Below, in pieces: positions 33,952-41,642 of a stretch of 41,642 nt of DNA. Numbering within the stretch: the stretch's first letter is position 1; every line of letters starts with the position of its first letter. A program made the position numbers and the translations under genes. The notes below the pieces were generated by a model, which worked only from the letters and a program-made list of their open reading frames with translations, was not told the origin of the DNA and did no database searches. The stretch is taken from contig NZ_JASITE010000029.1 of the NCBI RefSeq assembly GCF_030767025.1, forward strand, positions 1 through 41,642, written 5' to 3'. This DNA is from Nocardia sp. CC227C (GTDB lineage Bacteria; Actinomycetota; Actinomycetes; Mycobacteriales; Mycobacteriaceae).

Positions 33952-34940
33952 CACCGTGCTCCTCGTGCGGGCGGGGTGGGCGGCGGTGCTGCCAGCAGCG
34001 CGTGGCGGCTGGCCGGTGGCACCGGCACCGTCGCTGGTGCGGTGGTGGCGCGCGGCCACCCGGCGGGCAGCTCGTGCAAGCTGCGCCGGGTGCTCGTGGT
34101 GAGGGGCAGCCAGACGCGGTCGGCGGGGCTGGGCCGGGCGGCGGCGGGGTCGAGCAGCTCGGCGGCAGCGGTGGCGACCGGCACGGCGTCGGGGTCGGGT
34201 AGCCGGGTCCAGGTGTCGTGCAACAGTTTTCGTGCGGCGGCTTCGCGGGCGGCGGTCGGAGTCCACACCAGGACGGGGGTGATGACGCCGGTGGTGCGGG
34301 CGAGGTCGGCGTAGCCGAGTAGTTTCGTCGCGACCGTGGGCAGGGCCATGGTGCCCAGGTCGAATTCGAGGAAGAAGTCGAGGGTGGCTCCGGTGCGGGT
34401 GTAGCGGCCGTAGGCGTCGGGGCGGGCCAGATCGCCCCACAGGGCGTGGCAGCGGGTTTGGGACCACCACGACAGCACCGAGGTGTCTGGGCGGTACAGC
34501 GAGGCGGCGGTGAGGGTGGTGAACCATTCGGCGATGCCGACGGTGTGGGCCAGGTGCAAGCTGTGTGCGATCGCGAGCGCCCGGTCGGGCCGGTAGTGCA
34601 GGTCGCGGACGTCGAGGCCGGCTTCGGCGGCGAGTACCGCGGCCCCGCCGGGGGCGAGGACCCAGTGCGAGGGGGCGCTGCCGGTGGTGCGCAGTGGCCG
34701 GAACCGGTCGAGTACGCCGTAGTCGCGCAGGGTCGCGAGGCGGCGGCGGGCCAGGTCGAGGTGGGTGAATCCGAGCGCGGAGATCTGTGTGGTGGTCAGC
34801 ACGCGATGCTCGTGGACCATGTGCAGGATCCAGCGGTCACGCCCGGTCAGACACACCGCCAGACGGGCGTGCTCACGGCCGGGGTTCGGGCTGCGACGCG
34901 CGGGCCGCAGCCCGACTTGGCGAGTGGGACGACGGATCAT
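33951..34940 (-). CDS. Replication-relaxation family protein
   Basis: A 329-aa protein starting MIRRPTRQVGLRPARR at 34940 (GAGGAG, 7 nt upstream). The pattern RDRWILHMVHEHRVLTTTQI, then RRLATLRDYGVLDRFRP, is the N-terminal winged helix of the replication-relaxation family (PF13814). It is followed by FFLEFDLGTMALPTVATKL, where homologues show an acidic nuclease-like core (D-x(n)-E-x-D). In actinobacterial mobile elements these proteins are encoded in the T4SS operon and are thought to act in DNA processing for transfer or replication, by analogy with relaxosome components. It overlaps the next gene by TGATG and follows the coupling protein by 75 bp. Confidence 0.88.
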   Translation of the reverse strand: MIRRPTRQVGLRPARRSPNPGREHARLAVCLTGRDRWILHMVHEHRVLTTTQISALGFTHLDLARRRLATLRDYGVLDRFRPLRTTGSAPSHWVLAPGGAAVLAAEAGLDVRDLHYRPDRALAIAHSLHLAHTVGIAEWFTTLTAASLYRPDTSVLSWWSQTRCHALWGDLARPDAYGRYTRTGATLDFFLEFDLGTMALPTVATKLLGYADLARTTGVITPVLVWTPTAAREAAARKLLHDTWTRLPDPDAVPVATAAAELLDPAAARPSPADRVWLPLTTSTRRSLHELPAGWPRATTAPATVPVPPASRHALLAAPPPTPPARGAR

Positions 34941-35015
34941 CGCGATCTCCTCACGAAGGGGTCGAGAACCGCTGCGACGCACCATCTTCAGCGCGCAGAC
35001 GGGGTGTGGTGGATG

Positions 35016-37535
35016 TCAGGACAGGCGAGGGTCGCTGCCCGAGACAGGGGCCTCGACGGTCGGTGCTGGCGGCGAGCTGTGCGCGTGTGCCGAGGGTGGT
35101 GTGTGCGCGGCGGCGCGGATCTCGCGGGCGCGACCGGGGATCGGGTCGGGCAGCGGGCGGGAGACGAAGGTGAACGGCGGGGTTTGCTGCCCGGCGACCA
35201 GCACTCGCGCGGCGGCGTGGTAGGCGTCGAGGTGGGTCAGGTCGTGTTCGGACAGCCACGGCGCGGTGTGGCGGGACAGATCGCGGGCGTCCTCGGGCGA
35301 CGCCGAGAAAATGATCTTGTTGCGGGCGTTGGCGGAGATACCGTCGCGTAGTTCGCGGGAGAGTTGGCCGAGGTTCTGGTGGGCGAGCACTAGCGATAGG
35401 CGCAGGCCGCGGGCTTCGGCGAGCATGTCCTCGACCGGCGTGGACAGGTTCAGGAAGTTCTGTGCTTCGTCGAGGACCAGTGACGCGTCGCGACGTTGTG
35501 AGGCGGCCACGGTGGCGCGGGCGGTGGTCGCTTGCCAGGCGCGGGCGACCAGCAGCGAGCCCATGAGGCGGGTGGTGTCCTCACCGAGCGACCCTTTCGG
35601 GAGTCGTGCCAGGCAGATGCCGCCGTTGTCGAGTACGTCGGACAGGTCGACGGTGGACTCGCCGGCCGCGATCGCCTGGCGGACGAAAGGCCGTAACAGG
35701 AAGGCGCGCAGCTTGTTCAGCAGTGGGGCGACGATCTGGGCGCGGGAGGCGTCGGACATGCCGGTGTAGGCGGTCCAGAACCCTTGCAGCACGGGATCGT
35801 TCACGTCACGGGTGAGGGTGTGGAGATGGGTGCTGCCCGACAGCAGCCGGGCGAGGTCGACCAGGGTGGGGGTGCCCGGCCGCGCGCACAGGGTGCGCAG
35901 GCTCGCCCGCAGCAGATCATCGGTGCGCGGTCCCCACCACCGCGAATAGATACGCGAGAAGATCGAGGCCATATTCTCCACGGCCAGATCCAGATCGGCC
36001 GGTGCGGCGTCGAGTGGATTCACACACGGCGGAGGCGTTTTCGCGTCGGCGTCGAAGAGCACCACTTTCCCAGCCGCCGTGCGCGGCAGCCGCGCCAGAA
36101 CGTCGGTGATCAGGTCGCCTTTGGGGTCGATCACCACCACCGCGCGCCCGGCATCGGCGTCGTCGAGGATCAGCTGCGCCAACAGGGTCGATTTGCCGAC
36201 ACCGGTCGCGCCCAGCACATGCAGGTGGTGGCGTGCGTCGGCCACGCGCAGCGCGACCGGGCGGGCACCGGTCCCGGCGTCGGCGAGCCCGAGCGGTTTC
36301 GTGTGCGTGCCCCCGGCGAGGATCTGTGTGGTTGGGGCCAGGGCGCGGGCTCCGGCGCGGGCCAGGCCGGGTACCGACGCGTCCTGGGGCAGGTGGGCGA
36401 TCCCGGCGAGTTCGGGTACCGACAGCAGATCTCCGCGTCCGAGCCATCGGCCCGCCATCGCGGCGGCCAGGCGCAGGCTGCGGCGTCGCCGGTAGAAGTT
36501 GTGGTCGGCGCAGGAGCCGAACACCGCGGCGAGGGCATGCGCGCGCCCGCGCGCCACCGCCCGCGCCGCAGCCCGCTCGGCGGGTGAGGCGGTGGCCGCG
36601 ACGGTGACCGCAGCCGCGTAGTGGATGAGCGTTTCCCAATGTCCGCCACGGGCTTTGGTGACCGCAGCGCGGGCCTGGGCGCTGTCTTCGAGACGGCTGA
36701 ACCGGTCCCCGGACACGGCCTGGGCCTGGCCTCGGATGTAGGTGTGGCGGCGGGTGAGTGGGCCGGGGGTGAGCAGGTCCAGCAGCGCGAGCAGCGGGCC
36801 GCGTGCGGCGCGGGCAAGACGGGCGCGCAGGTCGTGGCGGAGGCCGGTGACCGCGCGGCGGACACGGCGGCCGGTGACCGGGCGGGCCAGGATCTGCACG
36901 CACACGCTGTGACCGGGTGCGAGGTCGGCGGCGGCGGTGAGCAGATCCCGGGCCGGGTCCCCGCCGCCGTAATCGCTACGGATCGGAAACCCTTCGGCAC
37001 GACCCAACCGCAACACCCCACCGGCGAGCACTCTGCGTTGCGCGGCAGTGTGAACCGGAAGGGGCGGGTCGGCGGTGTCGAGGGTGGTGGTGCGCGCGCC
37101 GGGCCAGGCCGAGTGCACCGCCCGCTCGATGAGGTGCGGCGGGATCGCCGCTGGTACCCAGACCGCGAGGGTGATGCCTTCGTGCCCGGTGGCGCGGTAT
37201 TCGAAGCCCAGGTGCGGTTGCCCGCACAGCATCCGCTTCCAGGCCGGGCGCAGCAGCCCGATCAGGTGCGCCCACCACGCGGCGGCCGAGCCCGGATCGA
37301 CGGTGGGTGGGCACAGGATCGTCACCTGCCGGGCCGTCACGGCCAGGCGGGCGCGTCGCCACCGCCGACCCACCGCCACCGCAGCGAGCACACCCACGGC
37401 GGCGGTGGCCGCCGTGAACAGCTGCTGGCCGGTGAGCGGCCAGCCCACCAAACTGGTGACCCGCGCCAGTACCTGGCCGGGACGCAGCAGGAGCTCGGCG
37501 AGCCCGCCGTGGCCCGGCTCGACCGGGGCTGCCAT
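35016..37535 (-). CDS. T4SS coupling protein (VirD4/TraD/TraG family ATPase)
   Basis: An 839-aa conjugative DNA-transfer ATPase. The ATG at 37535 overlaps the upstream stop (TGATG). An N-terminal membrane segment lies near 38-58. The RecA-like motor has Walker A LGATGVGKST (about 443-452), the DPKGD box (VVVIDPKGDLITDV, about 465) and Walker B ASLVLDEAQNF (about 686), followed by VLAHQNLGQL and NARNKIIFSAS. These are hallmarks of the VirD4/TraD class with a TraM/TraG-like C-terminal region. It should link the relaxosome to the channel and pump DNA. It is flanked upstream by VirB4, as in most actinobacterial T4SS operons. Confidence 0.94.
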   Translation of the reverse strand: MAAPVEPGHGGLAELLLRPGQVLARVTSLVGWPLTGQQLFTAATAAVGVLAAVAVGRRWRRARLAVTARQVTILCPPTVDPGSAAAWWAHLIGLLRPAWKRMLCGQPHLGFEYRATGHEGITLAVWVPAAIPPHLIERAVHSAWPGARTTTLDTADPPLPVHTAAQRRVLAGGVLRLGRAEGFPIRSDYGGGDPARDLLTAAADLAPGHSVCVQILARPVTGRRVRRAVTGLRHDLRARLARAARGPLLALLDLLTPGPLTRRHTYIRGQAQAVSGDRFSRLEDSAQARAAVTKARGGHWETLIHYAAAVTVAATASPAERAAARAVARGRAHALAAVFGSCADHNFYRRRRSLRLAAAMAGRWLGRGDLLSVPELAGIAHLPQDASVPGLARAGARALAPTTQILAGGTHTKPLGLADAGTGARPVALRVADARHHLHVLGATGVGKSTLLAQLILDDADAGRAVVVIDPKGDLITDVLARLPRTAAGKVVLFDADAKTPPPCVNPLDAAPADLDLAVENMASIFSRIYSRWWGPRTDDLLRASLRTLCARPGTPTLVDLARLLSGSTHLHTLTRDVNDPVLQGFWTAYTGMSDASRAQIVAPLLNKLRAFLLRPFVRQAIAAGESTVDLSDVLDNGGICLARLPKGSLGEDTTRLMGSLLVARAWQATTARATVAASQRRDASLVLDEAQNFLNLSTPVEDMLAEARGLRLSLVLAHQNLGQLSRELRDGISANARNKIIFSASPEDARDLSRHTAPWLSEHDLTHLDAYHAAARVLVAGQQTPPFTFVSRPLPDPIPGRAREIRAAAHTPPSAHAHSSPPAPTVEAPVSGSDPRLS

Positions 37536-40302
37536 CACGCCGCCTCGGGATCATCGAGCAGCACATCGTCGGCGGGCTCGTCCGTGTCGAGGTCCGCCCG
37601 GAATTCGCTGCCATCGCTGGCCCCGTCGGTGTGCGGGGGCAGCGCGTCTTCTTCGTCGGCGTCGAGCAGGTCGATGCCGGCGTCGGTGTCCTCGCCGGTG
37701 GCGGTGAGGTGGGCGGGGTTGGTGGTGATGAGGACGTCTTCGGTGTCGGAGGCCACCGAGGCGAACACCGCGCGGTGCACGCCGGTGGCGAGCAATCCTT
37801 GCCCGCGCGCGGCCGAGAGTAAGAAGGCGCGTTCCCCGTCGGAGAGCGCGAACGCCTCGCCGACTTCATCGATCTCCTGGGGCGCCTGGCGCAGCAGGAT
37901 CTGGGTGGTGGCGTTGGCGACGATCGCCTTGCCCATCTCGGTGCCCAGGACATCGGCGACGTCCTGGGTCGCGATCGTCAAGCCCGCCCAGTACTTGCGG
38001 AAACTCTTGGCGGCCTTGAACAGAAACTCACTACCCGCGTCCTGGCGCAGCATCCACCAGGCTTCCTCGACCACCACCAGACGCGGTCGCCGCAACGCCG
38101 GATTGGACACCCGCCGCCAGATCACGTCGAGGGCGAGCAGCGTTCCCAGGGTTTTCAGCTCGTCGGGCAGTTGCTGCATCGAGAACACCACGAACGGTCC
38201 CTCGGGGACGGTGGTGGTGGGGCCGTCGACGAGCCCGGCGAATGCGCCACCGGCCACGAACGGCCCCAGTGCGGCGGCCACCTCATCACCGACCCGGCTG
38301 CCGCACGCCTGCAGCTGTTCGACCAGCATGCTCAGCGTGGGTGTGGGACGAGTCCAGGTGGCCGGATCGTCGGTGATCCCGGCGGCGGTGTAGGTGGCGG
38401 TCAACGCGGTGTCCAGCGTCGCCCGTTGCGCCGGAGACTGGTCACCAATGAGCACGCGGATCACGCTGTGTAGGAACAGTTTCCGGCGGGTGAGTGCGTC
38501 GGGAGGGGCGGTGCGGCGGCCGTCGGCGCGGGTATGGATGTCGAGGTCGAACGGGTTGAGCCGCACCCCGGCCGCACCGAGTGCGATGTAGGTACCCGAG
38601 ACCGCCTCGGCGAGGGGTTTGTATTCGTTTTCCGGGTCGATGACCAGCGCTTCGATCCCGCGATGCAGCGAGCGCAGGACCTCGGTCTTGACCAGATACG
38701 ACTTGCCCGCACCCGAGCGGCCGAGCACGACCGCGTTGTGGTTGTGGATCTCTGCGGAGAACCGGTCCCAGAACAGCAGACCTCCGGCGGCGTCACGCCC
38801 GTAGAGCACGCCGTCGGGTCGGTGGGCATCAACTGGGTCGGTGGCCGGGAGCTGCGGGGAGGTGAATGGGAACGCCGAAGCCAACGCGGCGGTGTCGAAG
38901 GTGCGCCGCACCTTTACTACGTCCACACCCAAGGGCAGGGTTGCTGTCCACGCGGGGATCGCCCGGTAGGTGAGGTGGCAGGTGTCGATCAACAGGCTGG
39001 CGGCGAGAGTGCGCACGGCGGCGACTTCCTCGGAGAGTTCGGCTTCGCTGGCCGCGTGCACACTCACATACAGTCCGACACGGAACAGGCGGCCCTCGCC
39101 GCGGGCGACGCGGGCGGCCAGGTCGGCGGCGTCCTCGACGGCGACCTGGATCTGTTCGTCGGGAAAGCGGCCGTAGCTGGCGTCGTGCATGCGAGTGGAC
39201 TGCAACCGCGCCATCTGGCGACGCAGACGAGTGGCGGCGGTGACCGGGTCGACCGGATCGATATGCACCGCGACATCCACGCGTCCCGGGTGCGCCAGCA
39301 GCGGGGCCAGCCAGCCTGCAGCGACCTCGCGCGGATACCCGGTCACGGCCAGCGTCGCGACCCAATCCTCACCGACGCCAAGCTGTCGCGCGCCGACGGT
39401 CAGCGACTGCGGCGCGAACCGCGACCCACTCCCACCCCGGAAACTCTTGCGGCGCAGCCGAGCACGGCGGGGCGTGGGGGTGGTGTCCGGGGTCTGCTCG
39501 TCGTCGGTGTCGTCGCCGTCGGCGAATTCGCCGGTGCCGGTGGTGATGACGGCGGTGGGGGTGGCGATGTCGGCCGAATGCGGCACCAGGGAGCCGGGAT
39601 TGGTGGCGCTGGTCAGAATCGCGGTGGCCTGCTCGTCATCGAGCCCGGTCACCGTGATCCCGATCGGAGCGAGCAGTTCAGCGGCCTCGCTCATGCGGCG
39701 CAGCAGCCGGGCCTCGGCCGCGCGACGCGCGGCGGCACTCGCGGCGCGGGTGGCGCGGCGACGGCTCGGCAGCACCGCGGCAAGGATCGCCCGCGCCGAA
39801 GGACCGGCTAGCGTGCCGGTCGCGGCCGTCGCCGGATCCAGCGGTTCACGCCAGATCAACAGGACCTGGCGGTGTAGCAGGTCTTCGGTCGCGGCGAGCT
39901 CGCCCAGGTGGGCGGCGTGCGCGCGAGCGGCGTCGGCGAGTTCGGGCCACATCTGCTCGGCCTTGTCGCGCAGCGCGGTGATGCGGCCGGTCAGATCCAG
40001 GCGGGTGGCGCGCACGAGGATCTGCACGGGCTGGCGCAGCGTGTGCAGCCAGCCGCCGAGCTGGCCGACGAGCGCTTCCTGCTCGTCGGGGGTGCGCAGC
40101 CCGAGATTGACGGTACCGGCCAGAGCGATGACGGCGAGGCCGTCGGCGCCGAGGTCGACCACCCCGGTCTCCCCGCCGCAGGCATGCACGGTCTGTGGCA
40201 GCCGCGCATGGTTTGCCGACAAGGGTTGCGCGATAGCGGTTGTCGCGCGCCGAGTGGCGCGGGTGGTGAGCCAGCGTGGTGCCAGGGCGAGCCCTTCGGG
40301 GG
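37535..40302 (-). CDS. VirB4-family T4SS ATPase carrying an N-terminal PrgI-type segment
   Basis: Main part of a gene of 1016 aa once the break at 40298-40303 is repaired. After the break the frame continues EGLALAPRWLTTRATRR, then a PrgI-family soluble region (GVVDLGADGLAVIALAGTVN, then VQILVRATRLDLTGRI). An acidic/Thr-Pro linker (ADGDDTDDEQTPDTTPTP) leads to VirB4 proper: LTVGARQLGVGEDWVATLAV, Walker A LGRSGAGKSYLVKT, a VIDPENEYKPL box, Walker B LVVVEEAWWML and TIATQDVADVLG. VirB4 is the universal assembly and energising ATPase of T4SS channels. There is no stop between the PrgI and VirB4 parts, so they look fused. The stop overlaps the coupling-protein start. The acidic tail (about the last 60 residues) is unusual. 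Confidence 0.9.
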
Positions 40303-40586
40303 GCGGAGACGAGGCGATGCGGGCGTAGGCGATGGGCGATCGCGGCGGCGAGCAGCTGATCACCGGACAGACCGTCGCGGCGGGTGAGCACCAGCGCGGC
40401 CACCAGCGCCCCGAACGGGACCGCGCCCGCCATGAACACCGGCGGCGAGACCACGGCGCGGGTGGCGGTCCACGCCAGATAGAGACCGAGGGCCGTGGCG
40501 GCCAGGATGACGAGCTGGCGGGCGGTGAATGGGCCGATCAACCGGTCGGCCCGGTCGATGTCGGCGGGAATGCGGGCGGTGTTCAT
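40303..40586 (-). CDS. PrgI-family N-terminal membrane segment of the VirB4 gene (frame-disrupted)
   Basis: The ATG at 40586 has GGAGG 6 nt upstream and overlaps the TrbL stop (ATGA). The frame reads ARIPADIDRADRLIGPFTAR, two membrane segments (LVILAATALGLYLAW and PPVFMAGAVPFGALVAALVL), then RRDGLSGDQLLAAAIAHRLR and RLVSAP, the standard start of actinobacterial PrgI proteins. It is separated from the rest by a run of six G (C on the coding strand) at 40298-40303. Removing one C makes RLVSAP-EGLALAP continuous. Uncorrected, the frame continues as Arg-rich out-of-frame sequence. PrgI/VirB3-like proteins anchor VirB4 at the membrane. Confidence 0.85.
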
Positions 40587-41642
40587 TTCGAACCTCCAGT
40601 GGTGCGGCGGTGACGACGGCGGACGGGCAGATCAGGCATAGGCAGGTGCAGCTGCCGCCCCACCGCCCGCGAGGGCGGCTTCTCCAACGGCGGCGCAGTG
40701 GCGCGAGGCGGGGTCGGGAAACGGCGCACCTCGATCGGCAGCGGGTACTGGCCCCCGCGCAGCGGACGCAGCCCGGCATACGGATCCGGGACAGTGGGAG
40801 CGGGCGCGGTGAAGTCGAAGGCCAACTGCTTGCCGCGGGGAGCAGTGCTGGGCGCGGGCCTCGGGACCGGTGCCGCAGCGGGTTTCGGCACCCGCTGGAC
40901 GGAAATGGGCAGCTGGTATTGGCCGCCTCGGCCCAGCTGCGGCGTCGGCCCCAGATTGATCCCGCCGTGGAAGGCCGGCAAGGGCAGCATCAACTGCTGG
41001 CCTTGCGGTGCGGCTACCGGAATCGTCGAGGCAGCCGGGATACGCGGGGTGGGTGCGGCGGGCGGGGTGACGCGCCGGACTCCCTGCAGCGGCAGCATCA
41101 GCTGCCCGTTCTTGGTCGCGCGGACTTTCGCGTACGGGCTGGCCGCCGGTTTCGGGGTCGGGACGCGCGGAACCTTCGGTTTCGACGACGAGGATCGGCG
41201 GTGCCCGAGGGCGGCCCTGTCGACACCCTTGAGCGCGCTCATCCCCTTGTAGAGCACGAAACTACGCACCAGCGACCCGACCAAGGTGCGGCCGTGGCCG
41301 AGTTTGAGCGAGGCCAGCAGCCAGGACGGGATCTTGATCAGGATCAGGCCCATCGCGATCGCGACGAGCACGTTGACCAACCCGGAGCGGTCGGGGCCGA
41401 AGAACCCCCACCCGCCCGGCGACAGCCACACTTGCAGGCCGGTGATCAGAACCAGCGATTGCAGGACCTGGATCGCCAGGCACGCGGTGAACGCCCGCCA
41501 CCACCAGCGCGCCACGCCATCGGTGCCGGGCAGCGCGTAGCACATCATCGCCAGCGGGGCGGCGATCACGAGCACGATGGTCAGGGCGACGCGGATGACG
41601 TAGGTGATGAGCAGCACCACCAGCACCACCGCGAGCGCGTTC
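40583..41642 (-). CDS. TrbL/VirB6-like T4SS channel membrane protein, C-terminal part (cut by window end)
   Basis: The frame is open to the right edge, so the true start is outside. The visible 353 residues show at least three membrane segments: VVLLITYVIRVALTIVLVIA, ACLAIQVLQSLVLIT and LVNVLVAIAMGLILIKIPSW. A cytoplasmic or external tail of about 220 residues follows. TrbL/VirB6 proteins form the inner-membrane core of the channel. The tail is rich in Pro, Ala and Arg and repeats a short unit six times (GQLMLPL, QQLMLPL, GQYQLPI, KQLAFDF, GQYPLPI, RQLHLPM). The stop overlaps the PrgI start (ATGA), so translation is coupled. Confidence 0.85.
   Translation of the reverse strand, partial: NALAVVLVVLLITYVIRVALTIVLVIAAPLAMMCYALPGTDGVARWWWRAFTACLAIQVLQSLVLITGLQVWLSPGGWGFFGPDRSGLVNVLVAIAMGLILIKIPSWLLASLKLGHGRTLVGSLVRSFVLYKGMSALKGVDRAALGHRRSSSSKPKVPRVPTPKPAASPYAKVRATKNGQLMLPLQGVRRVTPPAAPTPRIPAASTIPVAAPQGQQLMLPLPAFHGGINLGPTPQLGRGGQYQLPISVQRVPKPAAAPVPRPAPSTAPRGKQLAFDFTAPAPTVPDPYAGLRPLRGGQYPLPIEVRRFPTPPRATAPPLEKPPSRAVGRQLHLPMPDLPVRRRHRRTTGGSK

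Noticed and set aside
1..41642. CRISPR arrays, tRNA, rRNA, riboswitches and att direct repeats
   Set aside because: I read for these and saw none. The only repeats found are those listed; an att core would need the sequence left of position 1.

Overview
The window is high-GC actinobacterial DNA. A cutinase-family protein, an MTB12-type lipoprotein, a YjzC-like protein and strongly GC-biased third codon positions point to a mycolic-acid-containing genus such as Nocardia, Rhodococcus or Gordonia. This is inference; there is no rRNA or other marker to fix the genus. I read the whole segment as part of a T4SS-type integrative and conjugative element (or a conjugative plasmid carrying an integrase). 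Its left end carries the integration genes and its right end runs into the mating-channel operon.

Layout. 1-1629: tyrosine integrase and excisionase, transcribed leftward, less GC-rich than the rest. 2562-3910: an IS3-family insertion sequence with clear terminal inverted repeats and a frame-broken orfB. 4262-7982: a rightward three-gene operon of two single-pass membrane proteins and a ParA/MinD-like protein fused to a SARP-type (winged helix plus BTAD) regulator. 8878-13212: a rightward cassette with a winged-helix/MoxR-type AAA+ ATPase, a zincin-like/VWA protein, small unknown proteins (one frameshifted) and a protein with a Cys/His cluster plus a RAMA-like domain. 13510-17260: a frameshifted STAND (NB-ARC type) NTPase with a probable nuclease-like N-terminus and helical repeats, which looks like an anti-phage NLR-type gene. 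17407-20240 (leftward): a YjzC-like peptide, a cutinase-family esterase and a second winged-helix protein whose C-terminal domain matches the N-terminal domain of the AAA+ protein. 20859-23996 (leftward): cell-envelope proteins (membrane protein, transglycosylase lipoprotein, Pro/Thr-rich membrane protein, MTB12-like lipoprotein). 24395-31524 (leftward): a giant secreted RHS/YD-repeat protein with two PA14 domains and a variable C-terminal tip, followed by its probable immunity gene. 32682-41642 (leftward): the conjugation operon of TrbL-like protein (cut by the window end), PrgI-VirB4, VirD4/TraD-type coupling ATPase, replication-relaxation protein, transglycosylase/NlpC-P60 protein and a small Cys-rich protein.

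How the parts may work together. The T4SS genes build and power the mating channel. The transglycosylases, NlpC/P60 domain and perhaps the cutinase open the peptidoglycan and the mycolate layer. Integrase and excisionase move the element. The SARP fusion and the two winged-helix proteins are the likely regulators. The STAND protein, the RHS-immunity pair and the AAA+/VWA/RAMA cassette are cargo with the look of conflict systems. The cassette is my best candidate for an undescribed system. It shares a DNA-binding domain and promoter-proximal sequence features with the separate winged-helix gene 7-11 kb away.

Caution: five otherwise convincing genes are each broken by one single-base indel, at least two of them in or next to C/G runs. 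Restoring each indel gives a normal-length product, so consensus sequencing error is a serious alternative to real decay.
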